The position numbers and the translations under genes were made by a program. A DNA stretch of 64,000 bases from Pseudomonadota bacterium (lineage in GTDB: Bacteria; Pseudomonadota; Gammaproteobacteria; Steroidobacterales; MnTg04): contig JACZVC010000009.1 in the NCBI GenBank assembly GCA_022572885.1, positions 27,284 to 91,283 of the forward strand. Direction: 5' to 3'. Each line of letters begins with the position of its first letter. Position 1 is the first letter of the stretch. Shown here in pieces: positions 24,640-33,591 of the stretch. The notes under the pieces were generated by a model, which ran no database searches, was not told where the DNA came from, and saw only the letters and a list, made by a program, of their open reading frames with translations.

Positions 24640-25848
24640 CGCATCCGCTATGGCCCGGCAACGGGCTGCCGACAGCCGGGCGCCGATTTCCTCTCCCTTC
24701 AGGCCATCCAGGTCGAGGGATTCGGCCGCAATTCCGCCACTCAGTTGCGCCATGTTTCTGACCCGGTCGGCCTGGGGATAGTCGCGTTCGGTGTATCCCT
24801 TGCGGCCTCTGTAGTCCGCTTCACAGGCAGTCAGGAAATCCTCCAGCCTTTGTGGCCGGCGCCAGGCATCGGTTGCTTCGATCAATTTCAGTAGCGTCGC
24901 GGGCCTCAATTCCATGGCTCGATGACAATGCCCGTGCCACTGCGCGACCAGCCGGGCCAGTCCCTGGTATGCATTCGGTATTCGCAGGCGGGCACTCATT
25001 TCCAGTATCAGTTCCACGCTACGTTTTTCATGGCCGATGTGTCTTGGCAGCTCGTCCTTCGGCGTCGTGCCTTTGCCAAGGTCGTGGACCAGGACAGCGA
25101 AGCGAACGACCGGATCATCGCTTAGCCTGGCCGCAAGCTGCAGCGCCATCATCATATGCACGCCACAATCAATTTCCGGGTGCCATTTTGGATTTTGGGG
25201 AACGCCAAACAGCGCTTCCAGTTCGGGGAACAAGACCACCAGCGCACCGCAATCCCGCAGGACCTGGAAAAAAACCTGTGGGCGCGGTTCCTGCAAAGCG
25301 GTTTGCGTTTCCTGCCATATCCGCTCTGCCACCAGTGAATCGGCCTCGCCGTCGGCGACCATGCCGCGCATCAGTTCCATGGTCTCTTCAGCGACCGTGA
25401 AGCCGGAATCCGCGAAGCGAGCTGCGAAGCGCGCAACCCGCAACAGGCGAACCGGGTCTTCCTTGAATGCAGAAGAAACATGCCGAAGTTTCTTTTTTTC
25501 CAGGTCTTCGCGTCCGCCACAGGGATCGATCAATTCTCCCTCGCTATCGACCGCCATCGCATTGATGGTCAGGTCCCTGCGCTGCAAATCCTGCACCAGA
25601 GTCACATCGGGTGACGCGTGAACCGCGAATCCCTTGTACCCTGGCGCGGTTTTTTTTTCCGTTCTGGCCAGCGCGTATTCTTCACCGGTTTCGGGGTGAA
25701 TAAAAACGGGGAAATCCCTGCCGACCTGGCGATACCCGAGGCGAAGCATTTCCTCTGGAGTCGCCGCAGTGACAACCCAGTCTTTTTCCCGGACCGGCAG
25801 CCCGAGACAGCGATCACGGACTGCCCCACCGACCAGATATATTTCCAT
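24583..25848 (-). CDS. cca: CCA tRNA nucleotidyltransferase (multifunctional, HD domain)
   Basis: This 421-residue protein adds or repairs the 3' CCA of tRNAs without a template. The class II N-terminus has LVGGAVRD at 5-12 and a RRDLTINAMAVD block at about 110-120. The template pocket EDPVRLLRVARFAARF and an HD domain (VHDLGKGTTPKDELPRHIGHE, 2',3'-cyclic phosphodiesterase/phosphatase) follow, as in E. coli. The first catalytic carboxylate, Asp21 in E. coli, appears as Glu21 (REKDW in place of KDRDW). The stop lies 57 bases inside uppP on the opposite strand. Confidence 0.96.
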   Translation of the reverse strand: MEIYLVGGAVRDRCLGLPVREKDWVVTAATPEEMLRLGYRQVGRDFPVFIHPETGEEYALARTEKKTAPGYKGFAVHASPDVTLVQDLQRRDLTINAMAVDSEGELIDPCGGREDLEKKKLRHVSSAFKEDPVRLLRVARFAARFADSGFTVAEETMELMRGMVADGEADSLVAERIWQETQTALQEPRPQVFFQVLRDCGALVVLFPELEALFGVPQNPKWHPEIDCGVHMMMALQLAARLSDDPVVRFAVLVHDLGKGTTPKDELPRHIGHEKRSVELILEMSARLRIPNAYQGLARLVAQWHGHCHRAMELRPATLLKLIEATDAWRRPQRLEDFLTACEADYRGRKGYTERDYPQADRVRNMAQLSGGIAAESLDLDGLKGEEIGARLSAARCRAIADALKKQAGGGPGNANNNGGH

Positions 25849-25944
25849 GCGGGAATATTAACCGAATGTCCGCCTGTCGTTCGGCTGCAGTACAATGTCA
25901 CATGCATCGTTCGGTGCGCGGGACGACACTGGCCAGGGAGAGAT

Positions 25945-27126
25945 ATGCGAAAAAGACGGGCCGGAAATTGGTTTTTTAGGTCGCCGGTGCGCCCGCAACG
26001 TCTTTTCCCCATGCTCGTGATTTGCCTGGTTCTGGTTGGCATCAACGGTTGCAGCCTGACTTACTACGCGCAGGCTATCGGCGGGCAGATGCGGGTTCTA
26101 GGCCAGAGGGAGTCCATCGACAAGTTGCTTCGCGACCCCGATACCGATGCGGAATTGAAGGAACGGCTTCGGCGAGTGCAGGAAATCAGGAATTTTGCCA
26201 GCGATACCCTGGGGCTGCCGGAAAATGGCAGCTATCGTTATTACGCAGATTTGCAAAGACCCTTCGCGGTATGGAATGTATTCGCCGCACCCGAGTTTTC
26301 GATCGAGCCGGTGGATTCTTGCTTCCTGATTATCGGTTGCGTCGCCTATCGCGGGTACTTCAAGGAGGCCGGCGCGCAGCGTTACGCACGGCGGATGGCG
26401 AAAAAAGGCAACGATGTTTACGTTGCCGGGATCACAGCTTACTCAACGCTGGGTCGTTTTAACGACCCCGTTTTCAACACCATGATTTATTGGGACGACT
26501 GGCAACTGGCCGGCGTGATTTTTCATGAATTGGCTCATCAGTGGCTGTACGTCAAAAGCGATTCGAAGTTCAGCGAGGCGTTTGCCACGGTTGTCGAGGA
26601 ATACGCCGTCACCAAATGGCTGCGGTCGCGCCAATCAAGCAATGATATTGCCGACTATAACGACAGACACGTCAGCCGGGCGATTTTCGCCAGGATTACC
26701 GGCGCTGCCCGCGCAAGCCTGAAAATTCTGTATGCCGCGGACGACTCGGAGGAGCAAAAACGGCAGGGCAAAAGACGGATATTTTTCGAGTTGAAGGAAG
26801 AATTTCATCAGCTCAGCAATGAGCATCCGGACTTTGAGAATTTTGCGGCATTCTTTGATCAGGACCTGAACAACGCACACCTGGTCTCGGTGGCTACGTA
26901 CTATGACTTACTGCCGGATCTGCGGTGCCTGTTGCACCGGGCCGCTGCGGATCGGCTGGATGTTTTCCTGGCGCTGGCGACCGAGCTGGCTGCGGTCAAG
27001 GACAAGGAGTCCCGGCGGCAGCGCTTGCGCGCCCACTGTCAGCGTCCGGCTGTCCGCCGCGCCAAATCGCGCTTGTCCCTGGTCATTGCGGGGCCAAGCC
27101 AGCGGGGTATCAGCCTGGAGAAATGA
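25945..27126 (+). CDS. Putative zinc aminopeptidase, lipoprotein
   Basis: This 393-residue protein belongs to the COG4324 group of predicted aminopeptidases. A membrane-anchoring signal with lipobox GINGC (C36) follows a basic N-terminus. The zinc motif HELAH starts at residue 194 (VIFHELAHQWLY), with a probable third ligand in the following AFATVVEEYAV helix. GGGAGAG precedes the ATG. The substrate is unknown; the family is common in gammaproteobacteria. The last 88 bases overlap the end of the convergent reductase gene. Confidence 0.88.
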   Translation: MRKRRAGNWFFRSPVRPQRLFPMLVICLVLVGINGCSLTYYAQAIGGQMRVLGQRESIDKLLRDPDTDAELKERLRRVQEIRNFASDTLGLPENGSYRYYADLQRPFAVWNVFAAPEFSIEPVDSCFLIIGCVAYRGYFKEAGAQRYARRMAKKGNDVYVAGITAYSTLGRFNDPVFNTMIYWDDWQLAGVIFHELAHQWLYVKSDSKFSEAFATVVEEYAVTKWLRSRQSSNDIADYNDRHVSRAIFARITGAARASLKILYAADDSEEQKRQGKRRIFFELKEEFHQLSNEHPDFENFAAFFDQDLNNAHLVSVATYYDLLPDLRCLLHRAAADRLDVFLALATELAAVKDKESRRQRLRAHCQRPAVRRAKSRLSLVIAGPSQRGISLEK

Positions 27127-27995
27127 TGGGGGCTGAGGCCGGTCCTCGCAAAACCGTCCTCGCTGCACAGGCTGTCAACCTTCAGTGAACGATAGTTATC
27201 GCGAGAAAAGGGTTTCCCCGGCCAGTATTCAAACAATGTTGCCTGCAGGCTGGACAAACTGTCCGGCAGGCCGACAACCAGGCGCTTGCATTGCATGGAT
27301 TTGGCAATGAGCTGCACGATTTCCTGCAGCGAGAAAACCTGCGGTCCGCAAAGTTGCAGCGTCTTGCCGTGCAACGCCCGATCGTCCAGGCACAGCGTGA
27401 TCACGCTGACCACGTCTTCGACATAAACCGGTGCCATGCGCGCGCGCGGGGCTGCGAGCGGGAACACCGGCAGTATTCGCAGCAAACCGGCGAAGCGATT
27501 TGTAAAGGAGTCGCTTGGTCCAAAAATGACCGAAGGCTGCAGTATCGTAGCGGCCAGTTCCCGCCCGGACCGGCGAATAATTTTCTCCGCTTCGCCCTTG
27601 CTGCGCAGGTAATGGCTGGCTCCTCGTTCGCCGTCCGCGTTGAGGGCGCTGAGATAGACCAGGTGCGGCACCCGGTTGCGCAGGCAGGACTCCACGACTT
27701 TCTTGCTGAGTTCTGTGTGTACCTGCCTGAAGCCACTGCCGTCATGACCTTTTTCATTCAATATCCCGACCAGGTTGATGACCGAGTCGCAGCCTTCGAA
27801 CAGCGAAACCAGTGTTTCCTCCCGGTGGATATCGCATTGTCTCAGCTCAAGATCCGGGTAGACCAGCAAATCCTTGTGGTCTTCGCGATAGCGGGTTGGT
27901 ACGCGAAGATGATGACCCTGGTTGGCAAGGCGGGCGAGCAAGCGGTGACCGATAAAGCCGGTTCCACCGAGCACGCAGATGACAGATTTTTTCAT
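27039..27995 (-). CDS. NDUFA9-like atypical SDR (NAD(P)-binding)
   Basis: The protein is 318 residues. It starts with a Rossmann motif (VLGGTGFIGHRLLARL) and a segment VINLVGILNEKG typical of the NDUFA9/complex I-associated SDR_a5 family. LVYLSALNADGERGASHYLRSKGEAE follows, where the usual Y-x3-K is present as Y-L-R-S-K. The bacterial role is uncertain; quinone-linked electron transport or lipid metabolism is suggested for the family. The ATG at 27995 is preferred to a GTG four codons upstream. It is tail-to-tail with, and overlaps, the lipoprotein peptidase gene. Confidence 0.88.
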   Translation of the reverse strand: MKKSVICVLGGTGFIGHRLLARLANQGHHLRVPTRYREDHKDLLVYPDLELRQCDIHREETLVSLFEGCDSVINLVGILNEKGHDGSGFRQVHTELSKKVVESCLRNRVPHLVYLSALNADGERGASHYLRSKGEAEKIIRRSGRELAATILQPSVIFGPSDSFTNRFAGLLRILPVFPLAAPRARMAPVYVEDVVSVITLCLDDRALHGKTLQLCGPQVFSLQEIVQLIAKSMQCKRLVVGLPDSLSSLQATLFEYWPGKPFSRDNYRSLKVDSLCSEDGFARTGLSPHHFSRLIPRWLGPAMTRDKRDLARRTAGR

Positions 27996-28088
27996 ATTCC
28001 AGTCCACTAACGGCTTTGACCGCCAGGCAAGGCGGATTTCACTGAGTCCTATTGTGCTTTAATCGGCGCATTATCGACAGGATGAAAG

Positions 28089-28919
28089 TTGGATAAGCAG
28101 ATTTTTGGCTTGCTCGAAATTTTTGCCAACCTGCCGGGCTGGTGGATCTTCCCGGCCGCCGGATTGGTTGCCGGTATGCTGGCCGGCTGTTTCGGCATCG
28201 GCGGCGGTCTCGTGGTCGTGCCCGTGCTGGCCTGGGTGTACGCGGGGATGGAGGTCGCAGAGCCGGTGCAGATGCATTTGGCGATCGGTACATCGCTTGC
28301 GACGATCGTGCCGACCTCGCTCGGCTCGATATACGCGCATCATCGGCGCGGCGCTGTTTTGTGGCGGGCTTTCAGGCGTTTGGTGCCGGGCATATTGGCG
28401 GGGGGTCTGGCCGGCGCGGCGCTGGCCAACGCGCTGGATTTTCCACAACTTAAATTCTTGTTCAGTTGCCTTTTGTTGCTGATTGCCCTGCATATCGTTA
28501 TCGGCAGCAAGCCCGTCGGGGACCGGGCAATGCCGGGCCGAACCGGAATGGCTCTTGCGGGGATCGGGATCGGCACGGTTGCGGCTTTGGGCGGTATCGG
28601 CGGCGGAGTACTGACCAACCCATATCTGCTCTGGTGCAGCGTTGACATCCGCCGGTCGGTTGCGACGGCCGCTGCCTGCACGTTGCCGGCCGCTCTCGCC
28701 GGCAGCGCGGGATTCATCCTGGCGGGCCTCAACGCTGATGGCTTGCCGCAATTTTGCAGCGGCTATGTTTACTGGCCCGCGGTGGCCGGCATCGCGGTGG
28801 CCAGCTCGTTCGGTGCGCCGCTGGGAGCGGCGATCGCGCACAACGCCCCAACCCGAGGGCTGCGGCGGGCACTGGCTATCCTGCTGATGATGGTGGGCCT
28901 GAAGATGCTGATTTCATGA
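28089..28919 (+). CDS. TauE/SafE family sulfite or anion exporter
   Basis: This 276-residue protein has about eight membrane helices in two repeats. Each repeat carries the family glycine-rich motif: GCFGIGGGLVVVPVL near residue 38 and ALGGIGGGVLTNPYLL near 160. Members export sulfite or sulfoacetate or take up related anions; the substrate cannot be told here. The start is TTG at 28089 with ACAGGATG upstream; no in-frame ATG fits the first helix better. It is divergent from the NDUFA9-like gene. Confidence 0.9.
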   Translation: MDKQIFGLLEIFANLPGWWIFPAAGLVAGMLAGCFGIGGGLVVVPVLAWVYAGMEVAEPVQMHLAIGTSLATIVPTSLGSIYAHHRRGAVLWRAFRRLVPGILAGGLAGAALANALDFPQLKFLFSCLLLLIALHIVIGSKPVGDRAMPGRTGMALAGIGIGTVAALGGIGGGVLTNPYLLWCSVDIRRSVATAAACTLPAALAGSAGFILAGLNADGLPQFCSGYVYWPAVAGIAVASSFGAPLGAAIAHNAPTRGLRRALAILLMMVGLKMLIS

Positions 28920-28936
28920 CAGGCCAGTCCGGGTGC

Positions 28937-30295
28937 CTACTGGATCGGTATCAGAAGACGATTATTTCCCCTCCTGATGGTTAGCAGCAATGCTTCCGCG
29001 CCTGCGGACCGTTCGCGGAATCGCTTGAGATTGTCCACGTCGCGACGATTGACTTCCGTAATGATGTCGCCAGGCCGCAGTCCACGTTTTGCGGCAGGAC
29101 TGTTTGGCTCAACGCTAACTACCCGCACGCCGTCGTGTTTATCTGCCGGGCCGGTGCCGAGCAAACTGGCGCCTTCCAGCCCGTCGTGTACATCGGCGCC
29201 GGCCAGGGGAGTGCTTTGCACCTGCTCGCCCAGGCGCGCGAGGACAGTCCTGGTTTTTCCATCGCGCCAGACCCCGATGCGCACCTGCTCTCCAACGGGC
29301 TTCATGCCGATGGTATTGCGCAGCTCGGCCGAATCCTTAACGATTTTTCCGTCAATCTCGATAATGACGTCGCCGGGCTCAATTCCGGCCTTGGCGGCGG
29401 CCGAATCTTCACTGACCTCAGAGACCAGTGCTCCCAGCGCGTTTTCTTTTGCCATCTCTTTCGCCAGCGCTGGCGTTAGCGAATAGATTTGCACGCCGAG
29501 CAGGCCACGACGAACTTCACCGAATTCGATGATCTGCTTCATGACTGCATTGACCATGTTCGACGGAATGGCAAAACCGATGCCAATATTCCCGCCACCA
29601 CCGGAAATGATGGCGCTGTTGATGCCGACCAGCTCTCCATTGAGGTTGATCAGGGCGCCACCGGAGTTGCCGGGGTTGATCGATGCGTCGGTCTGGATGA
29701 AGTCCTCATAACCGTCCGGGTTGATGCCGTGCCTGCCAAGAGCGCTGATGATGCCGGAGGTAACCGTATGCTGCAGGCCGAAGGGGTTGCCGATAGCAAC
29801 CACAAAGTCACCGACGCGGACGTCGTCCGAATTCGCCAGTGGGATATCCTGCAGGCCATTGCTTTCGACCTTCAGTACCGCGAGGTCTGAAGCGGGATCC
29901 TTGCCAACCACGGTTGCCTGCAATACCCGGTCGTCAAACATCGTGACGGTGATTTTATCTGCATGTTCGACCACATGATTGTTGGTAATGATGTAACCGT
30001 TTTCCGCGTCTACGATGACGCCGGAACCGGCGCTTTGAAAGCGATGGGGCTGAGACGGAGCGTTGAAAAACCGGCGGAAGAAGGGGTCGTTCTGGAATGG
30101 GTTGTTACGTCGGCCCGTGGTTTTCACGATACCTGTGGTCGCAATATTGACCACGGCGGGTGCAGCTTTTTCGATCAGCGGCGCCAGCGTGGGCGTACCA
30201 TTTTCATCGACGATCGGAAATATGCCCGCGCCGGCCGGCAGGCTGACCAGGATGGATAGTATTGCCGGGACAAGAAATTTTCTGTTGTTTCTCAT
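28937..30295 (-). CDS. degQ: Periplasmic Do-type serine protease with two PDZ domains
   Basis: The protein is 452 residues: a signal peptide (about 1-24), a trypsin-like domain with catalytic His in TNNHVVEHAD, Asp in SDLAVLKV and Ser in NPGNSGGALI, then PDZ1 (about 260-350) and PDZ2 (about 370-452). It degrades or refolds damaged periplasmic proteins. Length and the short Q-linker fit DegQ/DegP; the exact label between DegP, DegQ and MucD cannot be settled. It is convergent with the TauE gene, 17 bases apart. Confidence 0.95.
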   Translation of the reverse strand: MRNNRKFLVPAILSILVSLPAGAGIFPIVDENGTPTLAPLIEKAAPAVVNIATTGIVKTTGRRNNPFQNDPFFRRFFNAPSQPHRFQSAGSGVIVDAENGYIITNNHVVEHADKITVTMFDDRVLQATVVGKDPASDLAVLKVESNGLQDIPLANSDDVRVGDFVVAIGNPFGLQHTVTSGIISALGRHGINPDGYEDFIQTDASINPGNSGGALINLNGELVGINSAIISGGGGNIGIGFAIPSNMVNAVMKQIIEFGEVRRGLLGVQIYSLTPALAKEMAKENALGALVSEVSEDSAAAKAGIEPGDVIIEIDGKIVKDSAELRNTIGMKPVGEQVRIGVWRDGKTRTVLARLGEQVQSTPLAGADVHDGLEGASLLGTGPADKHDGVRVVSVEPNSPAAKRGLRPGDIITEVNRRDVDNLKRFRERSAGAEALLLTIRRGNNRLLIPIQ

Positions 30296-30339
30296 GCGTG
30301 CTCCGATTCTGTCTGGTCCGGCCGTTCACCGGAACCCCG

Positions 30340-30345
30340 ATTATA
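30340..30345 (-). promoter_or_regulatory. Possible -10 box of degQ
   Basis: The minus strand carries a perfect TATAAT at 30345-30340, 45 bases before the degQ start. The hexamer 17 bases further upstream is poor, so an activator or another sigma factor may be needed. Confidence 0.35.
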
Positions 30346-30366
30346 CAACCGCAAACGGCGGACAGG

Positions 30367-30391
30367 AAAAACGGGTGGAAAGTTCCACCCG
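30367..30391 (-). terminator. Intrinsic terminator after hsp20
   Basis: On the minus strand CGGGTGGA-ACTT-TCCACCCG (8-bp stem) is followed by five T. It ends the hsp20 transcript and separates it from degQ. Confidence 0.85.
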
Positions 30392-30419
30392 ATTTCCATG
30401 ACCTGTATGCAATGCGGCC

Positions 30420-30863
30420 TTAATCGACCTGGATATCGATCTTTTTTGGCTGGATTTCAGCATGCTTGGGGATGGTTACCTCGAGTACGCCCAGCTTGCT
30501 TTTCGCCGTGATTCGATCCGAATCCGCGGTATCGGGCAGACTAAAGCGCCGGTAAAAGCTACCGCTGGCGCGTTCGACGCGCCGGTATGCCTGGTCGTGT
30601 TTTTCCGTTTCAGCGTGGCGTACACCGCTTAAGGCCAGGACACCGTTCTCCATGGTGACATCAATGTCTTTCGGGTCGACGCCGGGGATATCCGCACGCA
30701 GAACGAACTGCTGGTCTTCTTCCTCGATGTCTACGGCCGGCAACCAGTCGCTGACCGGGGAAGTGGTGTCATCTTCGTCCCGCCATTGCCGGTCCAGGAT
30801 CCGATCCAGGTCATGGTGGAGCCTGTGCATCAGACCCCACGGTTGATAGCTAATCATGTTCAT
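30420..30863 (-). CDS. Hsp20 small heat-shock protein
   Basis: The protein is 147 residues with a short N-terminus and an alpha-crystallin domain (about 42-135). FVLRADIPGVDPKDIDVTM and the closing GVLEVTIPK are the family signatures. It holds unfolding proteins in the cytoplasm for later refolding. GGAGG lies 7 bases before the ATG; a second ATG two codons later is possible. A sigma-32-type promoter lies upstream and a terminator downstream, so it is a one-gene heat-shock unit. Confidence 0.95.
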   Translation of the reverse strand: MNMISYQPWGLMHRLHHDLDRILDRQWRDEDDTTSPVSDWLPAVDIEEEDQQFVLRADIPGVDPKDIDVTMENGVLALSGVRHAETEKHDQAYRRVERASGSFYRRFSLPDTADSDRITAKSKLGVLEVTIPKHAEIQPKKIDIQVD

Positions 30864-30905
30864 CGTTGTACCTCCGAGTCATTCAATTTTTTACCTGCCC
30901 TTTTT

Positions 30906-30931
30906 GTATGGTCAGTTGGCGGAATTTCAAG
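30906..30931 (-). promoter_or_regulatory. Heat-shock (sigma-32-type) promoter of hsp20
   Basis: On the minus strand CTTGAAA (30931-30925) is followed after 11 bases by GACCATAC (30913-30906), close to the sigma-32 consensus CTTGAAA / CCCCATnT. Transcription would start about 35 bases before the hsp20 ATG. Confidence 0.65.
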
Positions 30932-30997
30932 CCCCCGACTGGCTGCGCGGGGATAAACCTGTTAACCAGCTGTGGAAAACATGTCAGAATCCGGTGA

Positions 30998-31013
30998 ACA
31001 CAATATCTTGTGG
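30998..31013. promoter_or_regulatory. Distal NrdR box
   Basis: ACACAATATCTTGTGG matches the NrdR-box pattern as I recall it (acaCwAtATaTwGtgt) at about 14 of 16 positions. It lies about 150 bp upstream of the proximal box, farther than the usual tandem spacing, so looping or a second promoter would be needed for joint use. Confidence 0.5.
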
Positions 31014-31123
31014 TGCAGCAAAACCAGCGCTTTTTTCATACAGACGCCTGTATTTAATAGAGAAATTCATGTTTACTCCATAACTTATTGACACTTATAG
31101 AGTTTTCCCCAGATAAAAATACC

Positions 31124-31150
31124 TTGACAGCTGCCAGACGGCAGCATAAT
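31124..31150 (+). promoter_or_regulatory. Candidate promoter of nrdJ
   Basis: TTGACA at 31124-31129 and CATAAT at 31145-31150 are 15 bases apart, somewhat short. The spacer consists almost wholly of the small palindrome CTGCC-AGAC-GGCAG. Transcription would start near 31157, giving a leader of about 165 bases before the nrdJa ATG. A DnaA-box-like TGTGGAAAA lies further upstream at 30971. Confidence 0.5.
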
Positions 31151-31162
31151 CTCTCTTCCCCG

Positions 31163-31178
31163 ACACTACATATTGTGT
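31163..31178. promoter_or_regulatory. Proximal NrdR box
   Basis: ACACTACATATTGTGT matches the recalled NrdR consensus at about 15 of 16 positions and is nearly a perfect palindrome. It lies directly downstream of the candidate -10 box, where bound NrdR would block transcription when dATP is high. nrdR itself is not in the window. Confidence 0.75.
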
Positions 31179-31320
31179 TTTCCTGAATTTTTATGGCGAT
31201 GGCTGAAAAGTCATTCAGGAACAGGGAAATTGGCACGTAGGCCCCTGAAAAATGGGTAAAACGCGCAAAAAATAACAAGCGATGCCAAGCATTGCATGGA
31301 AGGGGGCACCAAGCCGGGTT

Positions 31321-33468
31321 ATGAAAACAGCTAGAAAAATCGACCCAAAGGACTTGGGAGAGATTACCTTTCAGGCCGCCTCGCTGGACATCTGGGACAC
31401 CAAATACCGACTCAAAGCCAAGGACGGAAAAATCATCGACCAAAAACTCGATGATACCTATCTGCGGGTCGCCAATGCGCTGGCCGCAGTTGAAGCACCC
31501 GAAAAGCAGGATTACTGGGCCGAGCGGTTTATCTGGGCTCTCCGCAAAGGCGCTATCCCGGCTGGCCGCATTATATCCAACGCAGGCGCTGCCGAGTACA
31601 AACCGGCGACTTCGACCATCAACTGCACGGTGTCCGGAACGATTAACGACTCGATGGCGGAAATCCTGGACAAGGTCAAGGAAGCGGGCATGACCTTGAA
31701 GGCCGGTTGTGGAATAGGCTACGAATTTTCGACCTTGAGGCCTCGAGGCGCCTATGTATCCGGTGCAGGGGCCTATACATCCGGACCGTTGTCGTTCATG
31801 GATATTTACGACAAAATGTGTTTCACGGTGTCGTCGGCGGGCGGACGTCGCGGCGCTCAGATGGGCACCTTCGATGTCGGTCATCCGGACACGCTGGAAT
31901 TCGTTCGCGCCAAGCGCGAAGCCGGCCGCCTTCGCCAGTTCAATCTTTCCTTGCTGATTACCGATGAATTTATGCGGGCGGTGAAGGAGGATAAGCCCTG
32001 GCATCTTGCTTTTCCGGTCAGTCGCCGGGAGGTGGTCAAAGAAAATCTCGATTTGCAGAATGCCGATGAGTATATATGGCGCGAGTGGCCGGGCGAGGGA
32101 GATTTTGTCCGCAACGACGAAGGATTGGTGGCCTGTCGCATCTACAAGACCATGCCGGCTCTGCGGATGTGGGATGTCATCATGACTTCCACTTACGATT
32201 TCGCCGAGCCGGGGTTCATCCTGATCGACCGGGTCAACGAGCAGAACAACAATTGGTGGGTGGAAAATGTGCGCGCGACCAACCCCTGTGGCGAACAGCC
32301 ATTGCCGCCGTATGGTTCGTGCCTGCTGGGTTCGATAAACCTTACCCGGTTCGTCAGCGAACCGTTTACCGCTGACGCGAGCTTTGACTGGGTGGAGTTC
32401 CGGAAGGTCGTCAGGGTGTTCACTCGCTTGCTCGACAACGTCGTGGAAATCAATGGTTTGCCTTTGGGTAAGCAGCGCGACGAGATCGTCAGCAAGAGAC
32501 GGCATGGCATGGGCTTCCTGGGTCTGGGTTCTACCCTGACCATGTTGCGCATGATTTACGGCCAGAAGGATTCGATCGTATTTACCGAGAAAGTCGCCAG
32601 GGAACTTGCGCTGGCCGGTTGGGAAACGGGGCTGGAGCTCAGTCGTGAAAAAGGCCCGGCGCCAATCATGAACCAGGAGTTCAAAGTCACGGCGGAAATG
32701 CTGCGCAAGCGACCGGAGATGAAACGTGACGGCTGGCAGGTCGGCGCGCGGATTGCCGGCAAGGTTTTGCATGCCCGCTATAGTCGCTATATGCAGAAAG
32801 TCGCCGAAGTAGCGCCGGATCTCGTCGAAGAGCTGGCGGAAGTGGGTAGCCGGTTTACCCATCACAATTCGATCGCGCCAACCGGGACGATATCGTTATC
32901 GCTGGCCAATAACGCCAGCAATGGAATCGAACCCAGCTTTGCACACCACTATTTCCGCAACGTGATCAGGGAAGGCCGCAAGACCAAGGAAAAAGTCGCT
33001 GTTTACTCATTCGAATTACTGGCCTATCGGGAGTTGGTGAATGCCAATGCCAGTCCGAACCCGGAAAATGCCGATAACCAGTTGCCGGAATATTTTGTCA
33101 CCGCCGATGATATCAGTCCGCGACAACATGTCGATATCCAGGCGGCTGCACAGAAATGGATAGATTCTTCCATTTCCAAGACAGCCAATATCCCGACGGA
33201 CTTTCCCTACGAAGAATTCAAGGACATCTATATCTACGCCTACGAGCAGGGGCTCAAGGGCTGTACTACTTTCCGGTTTAACCCTGAAGCGTTTCAGGGC
33301 GTGCTGGTCAAGGAAAAGGACCTGAAAAACACGACCTATGTGTTCACGCTTGAAGATGGAACTGAAATGGAATTAAAAGGCGACGAAGAGATTGAATACG
33401 ATGGCGAAGTGCACAGCGCGGCCAATCTTTTCGATGCATTGAAAGAAGGCTATTACGGCAAATTTTGA
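31321..33468 (+). CDS. nrdJa: Adenosylcobalamin-dependent ribonucleotide reductase, large part
   Basis: This 715-residue protein is the catalytic part of a class II ribonucleotide reductase, which makes deoxyribonucleotides with or without oxygen. Conserved pieces are INCTVSG (first redox Cys), GCGIGYEFS, and the NPCGEQPLPPYG finger loop (N321, C323, E325), the thiyl-radical site. APTGTISL follows near the end. The C-terminal Cys tail is missing and is supplied by the separate downstream nrdJb, a split from memory also described in Pseudomonas aeruginosa. The ATG at 31321 gives an N-terminus similar in length to relatives; an ATG at 31282 is in frame, and neither has a strong ribosome site. 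Confidence 0.95.
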   Translation: MKTARKIDPKDLGEITFQAASLDIWDTKYRLKAKDGKIIDQKLDDTYLRVANALAAVEAPEKQDYWAERFIWALRKGAIPAGRIISNAGAAEYKPATSTINCTVSGTINDSMAEILDKVKEAGMTLKAGCGIGYEFSTLRPRGAYVSGAGAYTSGPLSFMDIYDKMCFTVSSAGGRRGAQMGTFDVGHPDTLEFVRAKREAGRLRQFNLSLLITDEFMRAVKEDKPWHLAFPVSRREVVKENLDLQNADEYIWREWPGEGDFVRNDEGLVACRIYKTMPALRMWDVIMTSTYDFAEPGFILIDRVNEQNNNWWVENVRATNPCGEQPLPPYGSCLLGSINLTRFVSEPFTADASFDWVEFRKVVRVFTRLLDNVVEINGLPLGKQRDEIVSKRRHGMGFLGLGSTLTMLRMIYGQKDSIVFTEKVARELALAGWETGLELSREKGPAPIMNQEFKVTAEMLRKRPEMKRDGWQVGARIAGKVLHARYSRYMQKVAEVAPDLVEELAEVGSRFTHHNSIAPTGTISLSLANNASNGIEPSFAHHYFRNVIREGRKTKEKVAVYSFELLAYRELVNANASPNPENADNQLPEYFVTADDISPRQHVDIQAAAQKWIDSSISKTANIPTDFPYEEFKDIYIYAYEQGLKGCTTFRFNPEAFQGVLVKEKDLKNTTYVFTLEDGTEMELKGDEEIEYDGEVHSAANLFDALKEGYYGKF

Positions 33469-33591
33469 CAACGACAGGGAGTCAGCGCTCCTGACCTGGA
33501 AGGCGGATCGTTGAACCGCAACCGATTTAACGGTCCCCATCGTTTTTGGCAGCAGCGGGGATCGATGCCTTGACCGGGCAAGAGGGGAAAA

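Noticed and set aside
31131..31144. CTGCC-AGAC-GGCAG palindrome inside the nrdJ promoter spacer as a LexA-like operator
   Set aside because: It does not match LexA consensus forms I know; short GC palindromes are frequent in this genome.
30932..31320. Possible cobalamin riboswitch before the B12-dependent reductase
   Set aside because: No B12-box-like conserved core or matching long-range stems could be seen in the leader.
31054..32865. Long open frame (603 codons) on the minus strand opposite nrdJa
   Set aside because: It has no domain pattern or ribosome site and lies wholly against a well-conserved gene; high-GC codon use leaves such antisense frames open.
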